This document shows positions 48,064 through 59,287 of a stretch of DNA of 64,000 bases, in pieces; within the stretch, counting starts at the first letter, position 1; each line of letters starts with the position of its first letter. The notes beneath the pieces were generated by a model that ran no database searches, was not told the DNA's origin, and saw only the letters and a list, made by a program, of their open reading frames with translations. This stretch comes from Schaalia sp. 19OD2882. Lineage in GTDB: Bacteria; Actinomycetota; Actinomycetes; Actinomycetales; Actinomycetaceae. The position numbers were made by a program, and so were the translations under genes. The stretch covers positions 558,001-622,000 of the forward strand of contig NZ_CP065521.1 in NCBI RefSeq assembly GCF_018986735.1, read 5' to 3'.

Positions 48064-49896
48064 TCAGCGTCCGGTGGACTGCGCAGCATCGCCACGCGAG
48101 GTCGTGCGAGTCGACTGGGACTGGTCCGTGTGACCAGGTCGGGTCCGGTCAGGGGTGGTCGGTTCGGACGGCGCGTCGGTCAAGGGGGCGGGTGAGGCCT
48201 CCTCGTCGCCGATCAGGGTCACGTCCAGCGAATCAACGAAGGGCCACACGTGGACGGTGATCCCCCGGCCCTCGCGCCAGGTGGCCGAATGCCACACGGT
48301 GGCCCCGTTCGGGGTGGCGGCGACCTCGTTCGCCCTGGAAGCAGTGACGCCATCGGAGTCGGTGATGGTGACAGAGTCGACGACCGTGTGCGCCACGATT
48401 CGCACCGGCATGCTCACGCGGGTGAACACGCGCAGATTGTCGACTGCGGCGCCACGGATCGTGATCTCCCTGTCAAGGTCACTGGGGGCGGTCGACAGGT
48501 CCAGAACCAGGTCGTCGGTGACGACTGCGGTGTGGATCTCTTCATCCGTCCAGTCGGCGTCGACGCGGGAGGTGATGGCGGACTCGAAGTCGTGCAGGCC
48601 GCCGGTCTCGACGAAGTGCGGGGACTGCAAAGAGCCCGCACCGATGAGCAATGTGGATCCGGCCAGCATCATGCCGAAGACCGACAGGGCGATCAGCCAA
48701 CCTGCCCCACGGTCCTTGACTGCGGCGATCAGCATTGCCACGGCGACGACCAGCAGGCACAGGCCACCGCCGACCAGGATCAACTGGCCGGGCAGGTTCC
48801 ACCCGAAGGGCGCCAATGGGCCCATGCCGGCGTTCAATTGGTCGACCGAGAGGCGGACGCCGAGGAAGGTGAGGGCGATGAGCAGTACGACCAGACCTGT
48901 GACCGCCAGGTTCCACGAGGTCGGGACCACTCGCGGGGTCACGATGGCCGGCCGCGGCGGGACCCAGGCGACCGGCGTCGGGGCGGCCGGCCCTGGGGCA
49001 GTCGCCCAGGCCTGCGGTCCCGGGACGCCCCGGTGGACGGGGGGCACGGCGGGCATGGTGTGCATGGCGGGTGCACCGTACACGCCGGATGCGCCGCGCA
49101 TGGCGGCGGCACCCGGGGCCGGTGCGCCAGGGGCAGTGGGGCCGCCGGGAACCGGATGGGCGGGTCCGGCCATGGGCGCCGCCCCGTGGGCTGCGGGCGC
49201 GGGGTGTGTGTTCGGGTTGTGCGCCGGCATGGCGCCGACGGGGCCCGCTGGGCGCTGGGTGGGGGGCACAGTACCTCCGAGGGGGGGCGAGGGAGTGGGA
49301 ACAGGGGTGCGTGAACCGCCGTCGAAGGCGAAGTAGAGGGCGACGCCCACCACGACGAGGACGGCCAGGACGAATGCGCCGGGCAGCAGCAGGAGCCCGC
49401 CCGAGGACAGGGTTGCCGACAGGAACGAGGTCGTCCCCGTGAGTCCGGCCAGCAGGAGAATCGCGGCTCCCAGGTGCGAGGCCTCGAAGTCCCCGTGCGT
49501 GAGGGTTTCGAGGGCGATCCGCCCGTCACGCTGGGCGGGCAGCAATATCCACCCCAGCGCGTAGAGGATGGCGACCGGGGACAGGACCAGTGTGAGAATC
49601 ACCGTGAGGCCACGGACCAGGATCGGATCCCATCCGAAGTGTTCGGCGATGCCGGTGCACACTCCACCGAAGACCCGGTGCTCGGATCGGTACCAGCCCG
49701 AGTATCGCAGCGAGTTGAAGAATCCAGTGGGGCGGGGGCCCTGCGATGCGTGGGGCGTGTGGGCGTGGAAGTTCGGGTCGGCGGGTGCGGCACCCGCCTG
49801 GGGCGGGGGGGCCGCGGAGTGGGCCGGCCCTGCAGCGGCCGGGCCGCCTTGCGTGCGCCAGTCGGAAGCGCCAGGGTGCGCAGTGTTCGTGTCCAT
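48064..49896 (-). CDS. PspC-domain membrane protein
   Basis: A 610-residue protein. A disordered N-terminal stretch is followed by a PspC domain at about 65-125 (YRSEHRVFGGVCTGIAEHFGW, then a hydrophobic helix). Two more helices lie at about 140-190. A long Pro/Ala/Gly-rich linker and three or four further helices follow. The last 160 residues are a beta-rich outer domain (VRIVAHTVVDSVTITDS). The layout matches actinobacterial envelope-stress proteins with a PspC start and a DUF2154/LiaF-like C-terminal part. The ATG at 49896 is chosen because the open frame upstream is noise. It is divergent from a PspC-kinase. Confidence 0.87.
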   Translation of the reverse strand: MDTNTAHPGASDWRTQGGPAAAGPAHSAAPPPQAGAAPADPNFHAHTPHASQGPRPTGFFNSLRYSGWYRSEHRVFGGVCTGIAEHFGWDPILVRGLTVILTLVLSPVAILYALGWILLPAQRDGRIALETLTHGDFEASHLGAAILLLAGLTGTTSFLSATLSSGGLLLLPGAFVLAVLVVVGVALYFAFDGGSRTPVPTPSPPLGGTVPPTQRPAGPVGAMPAHNPNTHPAPAAHGAAPMAGPAHPVPGGPTAPGAPAPGAAAMRGASGVYGAPAMHTMPAVPPVHRGVPGPQAWATAPGPAAPTPVAWVPPRPAIVTPRVVPTSWNLAVTGLVVLLIALTFLGVRLSVDQLNAGMGPLAPFGWNLPGQLILVGGGLCLLVVAVAMLIAAVKDRGAGWLIALSVFGMMLAGSTLLIGAGSLQSPHFVETGGLHDFESAITSRVDADWTDEEIHTAVVTDDLVLDLSTAPSDLDREITIRGAAVDNLRVFTRVSMPVRIVAHTVVDSVTITDSDGVTASRANEVAATPNGATVWHSATWREGRGITVHVWPFVDSLDVTLIGDEEASPAPLTDAPSEPTTPDRTRPGHTDQSQSTRTTSRGDAAQSTGR

Positions 49897-50012
49897 GTCA
49901 CCACTGTGCCCGCAGGAGGCGCCCCGGCGACATGGGGTGTCCCCCTGATCGCCCCCTGATTGGACCCGTGGACCTCGGGGACGAGGGCGCCGAGGGTGGG
50001 AGGATGGGGACC

Positions 50013-51581
50013 ATGGAAGCGAATGGCCGTGCTGTGGAACCAGAGGCGAATGGCGCCTCGGAGGCACCGCATTGGGGTCCTGCCCCCGAAATGGCGTCGG
50101 CTCCGCCCTCCTCACCTGAGGCAACCCCGCAACCCCCGCCGCTGACAGGGTCTGGCACCCACGTGCCCCTCTACACCGCTCCCCGCACCGCCCTCGCCGC
50201 CACTGCCGACCCGGCCAATGACTGGGTCCGCCCCGAACCGCGACACTCCCGCCCTCCCCTGCGGAGGGCGACGGCAGGTTCCCCGGACATGGCCACTCCG
50301 TGGGCGGCGGGAGTCTGTGCGGGCCTGGCGCGGCACCTGGGCGTGTCCGCCACATGGATACGTGGAGCCTTCGTCGTGACAGGACTGGCTCTGGGCATCT
50401 CGGTGCTGCTCTACCTGTGGCTGTGGATCATGGTCCCCGCCGACCGCTATGAGGAACGCCGGGCCGAAGCGGGCCTGCTGGGTGCGGGCCTTCGGACTCG
50501 GGACTCCGAACGTGAGCGGATCACCGAACGCAACCGGCTGCTCACGGCGGGGGTGGCGGCGCTGGTGCTGGCGGCGCTGCTCTTCGCCCTGCTGCGACTG
50601 TCCGCCGGCAACCAGCGCGACATCCTGTCCGCGGTTCTGCTGGTCTTCGGCATCCTCCTGGTGTGGAGCCAGGCGGGACGTGCCCTGGACATGAAGTCGC
50701 CGGACTTCGTCGCCTCCGTGGCTGCGGGTCTCATCTCGGTCCTCGGCGGTCTGGCACTGCTGGTCTTCGGCGGCGACCCGGCCGACGCCCTGCTGCGCGG
50801 AGGCGTGGTCGGCGGAGTCCTCATCGGCGGAATGATGGTGGCCGTCATGCCCCTGTGGTTGCGCGCCAGTCGAGAACGCAACGCCTCACGCGTCCAACAG
50901 GTCCGCGACGCCGAACGCGCCGAAATCGCCGCCCACCTGCATGACTCCGTGCTGCAGACCCTGACCCTGATTCGTGCCGGCGCCGAGGAGCCCTCGCGTG
51001 TGCGCGCACTGGCGCTGGCCCAGGAGCGTGAACTCCGGGCCTGGCTGTACACCGGCAGGCACGAGGCCGCCACCTCCCTTGCCCAGGCACTGCGCGAGGC
51101 CCTGGACCAGGTGGAGAGCACGCACGGAGTGCCCGTCGAATTGGTCACTGTCGGCGACGTCGAACCGGGACCCGCCGAACTCGCCCTCGTCGCCGCCACT
51201 GCAGAAGCCGCGAAGAACGCGGTGCGACACGGCGCCCCGCCCGTCACCGTGTACGTCGAAGCGCGCCACGGGGCAGTGGACGCCTATGTGAAGGACCGCG
51301 GGCCCGGCTTCGACATCGCCACGATTCCCGAGGACCGTCACGGAGTACGCGGGTCGATCATCGGGCGAATGGGAAGGGCCGGTGGATGCGCCACCATCAG
51401 GCGCCTGGACCCCGGTACCGAGGTCCACCTGTCCTTGGCGGCGCCCGGACGCGCCGAATCGGCGCCCGGGGCCGCACCGACCGCATACTCGAGTCCTGTG
51501 GGATCTGCATCCTTCGGACCTGCCCCCACCGGAGGGGCTCCCGCCCACCAGAAACCCCCCGTCGCCACACAGGAGGTATGA
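50013..51581 (+). CDS. PspC-histidine kinase fusion
   Basis: A 522-residue sensor kinase. A disordered first 85 residues is followed by a PspC domain at about 86-145 (ATPWAAGVCAGLARHLGV, then SVLLYLWLWIMVP). Four or five membrane helices follow. The phospho-acceptor helix is HLHDSVLQTLTLI with H310. The ATPase domain has its N-box at AATAEAAKNAVRHG and its G-box at YVKDRGPGFDI. Start 50013 follows GGGAGG by 9 bases; an in-frame ATG at 50004 is too close to that site. The stop lies 2 bases before the regulator's start. With the divergent PspC protein it forms an envelope-stress sensor of the type known in actinobacteria. Confidence 0.9.
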   Translation: MEANGRAVEPEANGASEAPHWGPAPEMASAPPSSPEATPQPPPLTGSGTHVPLYTAPRTALAATADPANDWVRPEPRHSRPPLRRATAGSPDMATPWAAGVCAGLARHLGVSATWIRGAFVVTGLALGISVLLYLWLWIMVPADRYEERRAEAGLLGAGLRTRDSERERITERNRLLTAGVAALVLAALLFALLRLSAGNQRDILSAVLLVFGILLVWSQAGRALDMKSPDFVASVAAGLISVLGGLALLVFGGDPADALLRGGVVGGVLIGGMMVAVMPLWLRASRERNASRVQQVRDAERAEIAAHLHDSVLQTLTLIRAGAEEPSRVRALALAQERELRAWLYTGRHEAATSLAQALREALDQVESTHGVPVELVTVGDVEPGPAELALVAATAEAAKNAVRHGAPPVTVYVEARHGAVDAYVKDRGPGFDIATIPEDRHGVRGSIIGRMGRAGGCATIRRLDPGTEVHLSLAAPGRAESAPGAAPTAYSSPVGSASFGPAPTGGAPAHQKPPVATQEV

Positions 51582-51583
51582 CC

Positions 51584-52234
51584 ATGACCGTGAGGATCCT
51601 CGTCATCGACGACCACCCGATGGTGCGCGCGGGCGTGCGCGCCGAGATCGAAGGCTCAGGCGCTGACCTTGTCGTCGTCGGAGAAGCCGCTGACGTCGAC
51701 GGCGCCGTTGCCGCCTGCCATGAGCTGCGTCCCGATGTCGCCCTGCTCGACGTGCACCTGCCCGGCGGAATGGGTGGGGGAGGGGCCGAGGTCGCCAGCC
51801 GCTGCCAGGACGTCGAGGGCCTGCGATTCCTGGCCCTGTCCGTCTCGGATGCCGCCGAGGACGTCGTCGCCGTCATCCGTGCGGGCGCTCGCGGGTACGT
51901 CACCAAGTCGATCTCCACCCCGGACCTGGTCGAAGCCATTGGGCGTGTGGCGGGCGGTGATGCGGCATTCAGCCCGCGCCTGGCCGGTTTCGTCCTGGAT
52001 GCCTTCGGCACGGCGATGGTGGCCGCCGCCGACGACGAATTGGACCTGCTGTCGATTCGCGAGCAAGAGGTCATGCGTCTGATCGCCCGAGGGTACACGT
52101 ACAAGGAAGTGGCCTCGGAACTGTTCATCTCGATCAAGACCGTCGAGACGCACGTCTCCGCCGTGCTGCGCAAACTTCAGTTGTCCAACCGCAATGAGTT
52201 GACCCGCTGGGCGATGCAGAGGCACATCGTCTGA
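51584..52234 (+). CDS. NarL/LuxR-type response regulator
   Basis: A 216-residue regulator. The receiver domain carries the acidic pair at residues 9-10 (VIDDHP), phospho-acceptor D56 in LLDVHLPGG and the lysine in GYVTKSIS. The LuxR HTH (about 148-205) reads LSIREQEVMRLIARGYTYKEV, ending in ETHVSAVLRKLQL. AGGAGG at 51571-51576 is 7 bases before the ATG at 51584 and only 1 base from the ATG at 51578, so 51584 is the start. It pairs with the PspC-kinase directly upstream and probably controls both PspC genes. Confidence 0.94.
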   Translation: MTVRILVIDDHPMVRAGVRAEIEGSGADLVVVGEAADVDGAVAACHELRPDVALLDVHLPGGMGGGGAEVASRCQDVEGLRFLALSVSDAAEDVVAVIRAGARGYVTKSISTPDLVEAIGRVAGGDAAFSPRLAGFVLDAFGTAMVAAADDELDLLSIREQEVMRLIARGYTYKEVASELFISIKTVETHVSAVLRKLQLSNRNELTRWAMQRHIV

Positions 52235-52407
52235 CGGGGTCGTCGGGCGGCGGGGCCGAGGGTGTGGGAGCGGCGTGTTCCGGTCGTGGCTCGGAAAGCC
52301 GGGGGCACGCTTTCGTGACATCTACAGGGAAATGTGTTGACTCATACATGACCGGGCCGTGGCGATTCGCTGGGGTGCATTCCGGTGCGCGATAGGATCG
52401 AGGTCCG

Positions 52408-52427
52408 TGCGGGGAGAGGTCCCCGCA
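52408..52427 (+). promoter_or_regulatory. Leader hairpin before the DUF1846 gene
   Basis: TGCGGGGA and TCCCCGCA pair perfectly around a GAGG loop. It begins about 10 bases after a possible -10 box TAGGAT (52393-52398) and ends 16 bases before the GTG start, so would form at the mRNA's 5' end. Confidence 0.5.
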
Positions 52428-52443
52428 GGGACGGAGAGTGCAC

Positions 52444-53934
52444 GTGCGCAGGATCGGATTCGACCGCCGGAAGTACCTCGAGTTGCAGGCGCAGCACATC
52501 GCACAGCGCCGCACCCAGTTCGGCGGAAAGCTCTACCTGGAGTTCGGCGGCAAACTGGTCGACGACATGCACGCCTCCAGGGTGCTGCCCGGATTCACCC
52601 CCGACAACAAGGTCGTCATGCTGGCCGAACTGGCCGACGAGGTCGAGATCATCGTCGCCGTCAACGCCCGCGACTTCCAGAGGCGCAAGGTCCGCGCCGA
52701 CCTGGGGACCTCCTACGAGGACGAGGTCCTGCGCCACATCGACGCCTTCCGGGACCGTGGCCTGCTGGTCGGCAGCGTGGTCATCACCCAGTGGGCGGAC
52801 GACAACCGCGAAGCCAAGTCCGTCAAACGCAAGTTCGAACGCCTGGGCATCCGCGTCCACCGCCACTACCCGATCCCCGGATACCCCAATGACGTGGCAC
52901 GCATTGTCTCCGACCAGGGTTACGGGCGCAACGACTACATCGAGACCAGCAGGGACCTGATCGTCGTCACCGCTCCGGGTCCCGGCTCGGGCAAGATGGC
53001 GACCTGCCTGTCGCAGATGTACCACGACCACAAGCGAGGAATCCGCTCCGGCTACGCCAAGTGGGAGACCTTCCCCATCTGGAACCTGCCGTTGGACCAC
53101 CCCGTCAACGTCGCCTACGAAGCCGCCACCGCCGACCTGGACGACGTCAACATGATCGACCCCTTCCACCTGGCCGCCCATGGCGAGCAGACGGTGAACT
53201 ACAACCGCGACGTCGAGATCTTCCCGGTGCTGTCCCGGCTGTTCACCGAGATTCTCGGCGAATCCCCCTACCAGAGTCCCACCGACATGGGCGTGAACAT
53301 GGCGGGACTGTCCATCTGCGACGACGAGGCCTGCCGTGAGGCTTCGAAACAAGAAGTCATCCGTCGCTATTACCGGGCGCTGGTCCAGGAGAAGAAGGAG
53401 CTTGCCGAGCCCACACAGTCCGAACGCATCGCCCTGCTCATGACCTCCCTGGGCATCACGGTGGAGGACCGGCCCACGGTGGTGCCCTGCAGGAAACTGG
53501 CCAAGTCGACCAAGGCCCCGGCCTCGGCAATCGAATTGGCGGACGGGCGCATCATCACCGGCAAGACCTCGGCCCTGCTGGGCAACTCCTCGTCCATGCT
53601 GCTCAACGCCCTCAAGGTCGTCGCAGGCATCGACCCGGAGGTCAACCTGTTGGCGCCCGAATCGATCGAACCCATCCAGCGCCTCAAGACGACCCACCTG
53701 GGTTCGAAGAACCCGCGCCTGCACTCCGACGAGGTGCTCATCGCTTTGGCGGTGTCGGCCAACGGCGACGCGAACGCCCGCAAGGCCCTGGAGTCGCTGG
53801 GAGAGCTGCGTGGGTGCGATGTGCACGCCTCGACGATCCTGGGTTCGGTGGACGAGGGGATCTTCCGCTCCCTGGGCATCCAGGTGACTTCCGAGCCGGT
53901 GTACGCCACCAAGGGCCTGTACAAGAAGCGTTGA
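52444..53934 (+). CDS. DUF1846 family protein
   Basis: A 496-residue soluble protein matching the DUF1846 family. The start ([15 protein letters not shown]) and the segments [14 protein letters not shown] and [20 protein letters not shown] are characteristic. The latter is a P-loop-like GPGSGK. A cysteine-containing segment [17 protein letters not shown] follows near residue 345. Family members are broadly conserved in Firmicutes and actinobacteria; I know of no firmly established biochemical function. GTG 52444 is chosen because ACGGAG ends 7 bases before it; the GTG at 52438 is too close. Confidence 0.9.
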   Translation: MRRIGFDRRKYLELQAQHIAQRRTQFGGKLYLEFGGKLVDDMHASRVLPGFTPDNKVVMLAELADEVEIIVAVNARDFQRRKVRADLGTSYEDEVLRHIDAFRDRGLLVGSVVITQWADDNREAKSVKRKFERLGIRVHRHYPIPGYPNDVARIVSDQGYGRNDYIETSRDLIVVTAPGPGSGKMATCLSQMYHDHKRGIRSGYAKWETFPIWNLPLDHPVNVAYEAATADLDDVNMIDPFHLAAHGEQTVNYNRDVEIFPVLSRLFTEILGESPYQSPTDMGVNMAGLSICDDEACREASKQEVIRRYYRALVQEKKELAEPTQSERIALLMTSLGITVEDRPTVVPCRKLAKSTKAPASAIELADGRIITGKTSALLGNSSSMLLNALKVVAGIDPEVNLLAPESIEPIQRLKTTHLGSKNPRLHSDEVLIALAVSANGDANARKALESLGELRGCDVHASTILGSVDEGIFRSLGIQVTSEPVYATKGLYKKR

Positions 53935-54040
53935 CTGCGCGGTTCAGGGAGTTCTCCGCCGGCCGACCCGGAGGAAACCGAAATCCGTCGATCATGATCG
54001 GCACCCGGAGGTGTGGGCGCCCGGCGCTAGGGTTGTCCTG

Positions 54041-56839
54041 ATGAACGAGGACTTCACTGCGCTGCCCGACCTCGGCCTGCCCGTGTGGGACGAGGACGGG
54101 TACGTGCCCGCCGACGCGCCCGCCTTCGACGAGGACGAGGGCGTCTCCGACACCCTGCCCGTGCTCGACGAAACCGCCTACGGCCTGCCCGGGGCCACCT
54201 CGGCGCGCAGCGAGGCCCCGCCCTCATCCCACGGACACCACCCGCACGGGGGACGAGCCGCCGGAGCGGATCCGGAGGACCTGCTCAAGGGGCTCAACGA
54301 CCGACAACGTGAGGCCGTCATCCACCAAGGAGCACCTCTGCTCATCATGGCCGGCGCAGGATCGGGAAAGACCCGCGTCCTGACCCACCGCATCGCCCAC
54401 CTGCTGGCCACCGGGCGTGCCCGCGCGGGCCAGATCCTGGCAATCACCTTCACCAACAAGGCCGCCGCCGAGATGCGCGAGAGAGTCGCAGCGCTGGTCG
54501 GCCCCAATGCCGGCCGCATGTGGGTGTCGACCTTCCACAGCGCCTGCGTGCGCATCCTGCGAAGTGAACACCGGGCGGCCGGCCTGACCAGCACCTTCAC
54601 CATCTACGACGCGCAGGACTCGCAGCGCCTGATCCAGATGGTCCTCAAGGCCGCCGACGTCGACGTCAAACGATTCAGCGTCAAACTGGTCGCCGCGCGC
54701 ATCTCGGACCTCAAGAACGAACTGGTGGGCCCTGCCCAGTACGCGGACTGCGCCCCGAACGACCCCGTGTCGAAGGTCGTGGCCTCCGCCTACGTCGAAT
54801 ACCAGAAGCGCCTCTGGCAGGCCAACGCCCTGGACTTCGACGACCTCATCATGCGCACCGTGCAGCTGCTGCAGGACAACCCCGCCGTGGCCGAGCACTA
54901 CCACCGGCGATTCCGTCACGTCCTGGTCGACGAGTACCAGGACACGAACCACGCCCAGTACGTGCTGGTCAGGCAGCTTGTCGGCACCGGGGCTGACGGG
55001 GTGGCCCCGGCCGAACTGACCGTCGTGGGCGACTCCGACCAGTCCATCTACGCCTTCCGCGGCGCCACCATCCGAAACATCGAGGAATTCGAACGCGACT
55101 TCACCGGAGCACGCACCATCCTGCTGGAACAGAACTACCGCTCCACCCAGAACATCCTGTCCGCCGCCAATGCCGTCATCGCCCGCAACGAGGGGCGCCG
55201 CCCGAAGAACCTGTGGACCGCCTCCGGCGACGGGGCACTGATCGTCATGGACGCCGCCGACTCCGACAGGGACGAGGCGCGTTTCGTCGTCTCCGAGATC
55301 GACCGCCTGGCCGCACACGACTCCGACTGGGGTGACATCGCCGTCTTCTACCGGACCAACTCCCAGTCGCGCGCACTTGAAGAACTGCTGGTCCGCCAAG
55401 GCATCCCCTACCGGGTGGTGGGGGGCACACGCTTCTACGAGAGGCGTGAGATCAAGGACGCACTGGCCTACCTGCAGGCCGTCTCCAACCCCGACGACAC
55501 GGTGGCCCTGCGCCGCATCCTCAACGTCCCGCGCCGCGGCATCGGCGCTAAGGCGGAACAAGCCCTGGTGGCCCACGCCGACAGTCACGGGATCTCCTTC
55601 GGGCAGGCGCTGCGGCACGTGTGGATCGCACAGGGGCGTCCGCTCGGCGAAGGCATCAGTGACGCCACCGGCGAGCAGGTGCAACCGCGCCCTGGCGAGA
55701 ACGAGGAGGAAGGTACCGCCTTCGAGGTCCTGGGGCTTTCACCCCGGGCGCAAAAGTCCGTCGCCGCCTTCTGGGGCCTGCTGGAGGTCTGCCGCACACT
55801 GGACCAAGGCGGGGGAGCGGCAGCCGACGTCCTCGAAGAGATCCTCGACCGCACCGGCTACCTCGCGGAGCTGCGACGCAGCGAGGACCCGCAGGACGCC
55901 TCCCGGGTGGAGAACCTCGCCGAACTCCACACCGTCGCCAAGGACTTCGTCACCGCAGCACCGGAGTCGACCCTGGTGGACTTCCTCGAACGCGTCGCCC
56001 TGGTGGCCGACTCCGACCAGGTGCCCGCCGAGGACGCACGCAGCGGACAAGTGACCCTCATGACCGTGCACACCGCCAAGGGCCTTGAGTTCCCCACGGT
56101 ATTCGTCACCGGCATGGAGGACGGCACCTTCCCCCACCAGCGCAGCCTTGGCCAGGCCAGCGAACTGGCCGAGGAGCGCCGCCTGGCGTATGTCGCCATC
56201 ACGCGCGCCCGCCAGCGTCTCTACCTCACGCGGGCCGCGCTGCGCAGCGCATGGGGAACCCCGGTGGAGATGCCACCTTCGCGCTTCCTCGACGACATCC
56301 CCGTAGAACTGGTGGAGGTCCGGCGCGAAGCCACCGCCATGGACCGCGCGCGCGCCGGCCACGGCTACTCCGGGGGACACGGCAGTTCCTACGGCCGCGG
56401 ATCGTCGAGTGGGGCCGGTGGGTGGAGTGTGCGCTCCACCGGACGCGACCCCTGGGGGGAGGAAGACACCGGTGCCGTCATCGGCGCCGGCACCGGCAGG
56501 CGCACCGGCAGCACGTCCATGAAGTCGGGTTTCGGTCTGGCGCCGCGAGCCTCCGAGGTGAACAAGGCGGCAGTTTCGCCCTTGACTTCGCCTTCCTCCC
56601 CGAAGGGAAATGGCGCCGACGGCACAGGGGCTGGCGCTGCCGGCGGAGGATCCTCCACTGGCGAGGCAGGTGAGGGTCTTCTGTCCTTGGCGCCCGGCGA
56701 CCGTGTCCTGCACCGGACCCTGGGCCAAGGAACCGTCCTGGGGGTCGAGGGCGGCGGACCCCGGATGGTCGTCAAGGTCGCCTTCTCCGCAGGCGAGAAG
56801 CGCTTGCTGGTGCGCATGGCACCAATGGAGAAGATCTGA
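54041..56839 (+). CDS. pcrA: ATP-dependent DNA helicase PcrA/UvrD
   Basis: A 932-residue superfamily 1A 3'-5' helicase involved in repair and replication-fork maintenance. Motif I AGAGSGKT is at 104-111, motif II VLVDEYQDTNHAQY near 294-307 and motif III GDSDQSIYAFRGA near 329-341. Motif IV (EQNYRSTQNIL) and motif VI (VAITRARQRLYL) follow. Two family-typical oddities are an acidic N-terminal extension of about 80 residues and a Gly/Ser-rich linker of about 100 residues before the C-terminal Tudor-like domain (about 872-932, GDRVLHRTLGQGTVLG). TAGGGT lies 7 bases before ATG 54041, so the mRNA is probably leaderless. Confidence 0.95.
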   Translation: MNEDFTALPDLGLPVWDEDGYVPADAPAFDEDEGVSDTLPVLDETAYGLPGATSARSEAPPSSHGHHPHGGRAAGADPEDLLKGLNDRQREAVIHQGAPLLIMAGAGSGKTRVLTHRIAHLLATGRARAGQILAITFTNKAAAEMRERVAALVGPNAGRMWVSTFHSACVRILRSEHRAAGLTSTFTIYDAQDSQRLIQMVLKAADVDVKRFSVKLVAARISDLKNELVGPAQYADCAPNDPVSKVVASAYVEYQKRLWQANALDFDDLIMRTVQLLQDNPAVAEHYHRRFRHVLVDEYQDTNHAQYVLVRQLVGTGADGVAPAELTVVGDSDQSIYAFRGATIRNIEEFERDFTGARTILLEQNYRSTQNILSAANAVIARNEGRRPKNLWTASGDGALIVMDAADSDRDEARFVVSEIDRLAAHDSDWGDIAVFYRTNSQSRALEELLVRQGIPYRVVGGTRFYERREIKDALAYLQAVSNPDDTVALRRILNVPRRGIGAKAEQALVAHADSHGISFGQALRHVWIAQGRPLGEGISDATGEQVQPRPGENEEEGTAFEVLGLSPRAQKSVAAFWGLLEVCRTLDQGGGAAADVLEEILDRTGYLAELRRSEDPQDASRVENLAELHTVAKDFVTAAPESTLVDFLERVALVADSDQVPAEDARSGQVTLMTVHTAKGLEFPTVFVTGMEDGTFPHQRSLGQASELAEERRLAYVAITRARQRLYLTRAALRSAWGTPVEMPPSRFLDDIPVELVEVRREATAMDRARAGHGYSGGHGSSYGRGSSSGAGGWSVRSTGRDPWGEEDTGAVIGAGTGRRTGSTSMKSGFGLAPRASEVNKAAVSPLTSPSSPKGNGADGTGAGAAGGGSSTGEAGEGLLSLAPGDRVLHRTLGQGTVLGVEGGGPRMVVKVAFSAGEKRLLVRMAPMEKI

Positions 56840-57002
56840 GGGGGCGTCTCGGGGCGCGAGGCGGGGCGCCCTGCGTGAAACGCCCCTGCCCGGAACCGGG
56901 ACGAACGGCCCATCGGGGCGGTAGCCTGACTCTGGATGTCTCGACGTCGAGCAGTTCTGCGTGACGTCGCCGAACCCAGAACGACCCATGAAGGGACACG
57001 AG

Positions 57003-58172
57003 GTGGACCTCTACGAGTACCAGGCACGGGAAATGTTCTCCCAGCACGGCGTTCCTGTCCTTCCCGGCATCTGCGCCACCACCGTCGACGAGGCCGAAAA
57101 GGCCGCAGCCGAGCTGCTCGCCGCAACGGATCTGCTGGTCGTCAAGGCGCAGGTCAAGACCGGTGGCCGCGGAAAGGCCGGCGGCGTCAAACTGGCCCGG
57201 ACCCCCGCCGAGGCTCGCGAGAAGGCCGAGGCGATCCTCGGCATGGACATCAAGGGGCACACGGTCCACACCATCCTCATTGCCGCCGGCGCCGAAATCG
57301 CCGAGGAATACTACTTCTCGATCCTCCTGGACCGCGCCAACCGCCAGCACTTGGCCATGTGTTCCAAGGAAGGCGGCATGGACATCGAGACGCTCGCCGT
57401 CGAACGCCCCGAGGCCCTGGTCAAGTACGGCCTCGACCCGGACGTCGGCATCGACCACGACGTCGCGCTGACCATCCTGGACCAGGCGGCATTCGACACC
57501 GACCTGGCTGGACGCATCGCCCCCGTCCTCGTCCTCCTGTGGGAAACCTACCGGGACGAGGACGCCACCTTGGTCGAAGTCAACCCGCTGGTCACCACCG
57601 ACACGGGCGACGTCCTTGCCCTGGACGGCAAGATCTCCCTGGACGACAACGCGCGCTTCCGGCACAGCGCGCATGAGACCCTGGTCGACACCCGCACCGA
57701 GGACCCGCGCGAGGCCATGGCCAAAGCCGCAGGTCTGAACTATGTGCGCCTGGAAGGGCAGGTCGGAATCATCGGCAACGGCGCCGGACTGGTCATGTCC
57801 ACCCTGGACGTCGTCGCCCTGAGCGGACAGGACCTGGGCGTCAAACCCGCCAACTTCCTGGACATCGGAGGCGGCGCCTCGGCCGAGGTCATGGCCAAGG
57901 GCCTGGAGATCATCCTCGGCGACGACCAGGTCACCTGCTGCTTCGTCAACGTCTTCGGCGGCATCACCGCATGCGACCAGGTGGCAAAAGGTGTGGTCGG
58001 CGCCCTCGAAACCCTGGGGGAGGCGGCCACGAAGCCGCTGGTCGTGCGCCTCGACGGCAACAAGGTCGAGGAAGGTCGCGCCATCCTGGCCGCAGCCGCC
58101 CACCCGCTGGTCCACATGTCCGACACCATGGACGGCGCCGCGCGCCTCGCCGCCGAACTGGCCGCCAAGTGA
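57003..58172 (+). CDS. sucC: Succinyl-CoA synthetase beta subunit
   Basis: A 389-residue ATP-grasp subunit that binds the nucleotide and CoA-derived phosphate and, with SucD, interconverts succinyl-CoA and succinate. The start [16 protein letters not shown] is the family standard. Conserved segments are [17 protein letters not shown] and EVNPLV, with [13 protein letters not shown] near the C-terminal domain. The GTG at 57003 is preceded by GAAGGG at 7 bases; an upstream ATG at 56988 would add five atypical residues. A TAGCCT box at 56922 suggests a leader of about 75 bases. Confidence 0.95.
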   Translation: MDLYEYQAREMFSQHGVPVLPGICATTVDEAEKAAAELLAATDLLVVKAQVKTGGRGKAGGVKLARTPAEAREKAEAILGMDIKGHTVHTILIAAGAEIAEEYYFSILLDRANRQHLAMCSKEGGMDIETLAVERPEALVKYGLDPDVGIDHDVALTILDQAAFDTDLAGRIAPVLVLLWETYRDEDATLVEVNPLVTTDTGDVLALDGKISLDDNARFRHSAHETLVDTRTEDPREAMAKAAGLNYVRLEGQVGIIGNGAGLVMSTLDVVALSGQDLGVKPANFLDIGGGASAEVMAKGLEIILGDDQVTCCFVNVFGGITACDQVAKGVVGALETLGEAATKPLVVRLDGNKVEEGRAILAAAAHPLVHMSDTMDGAARLAAELAAK

Positions 58173-58199
58173 CCCGCGACAAGGAACAGGAGAACTGAC

Positions 58200-59126
<927 letters not shown>

Positions 59127-59287
59127 CGCCTGTGAGACGGCCCCCACGGGTCGATGGCCTGTACCCCTTGCCCGGGGCGTGGCCCTGGTTGTGGGACACT
59201 GTGGGGCGCACAGGGGCGGACACCGCCCCCGCGCACTCACCCTGCGGCCGACAATCAGCGAGCTGCCCAGAACGAGAAGAGGCGACC

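Noticed and set aside
48064..50355. PspC protein starting at 50355
   Set aside because: The extra 153 residues are antisense to the PspC-kinase gene. The ATG at 49896 gives a normal PspC protein.
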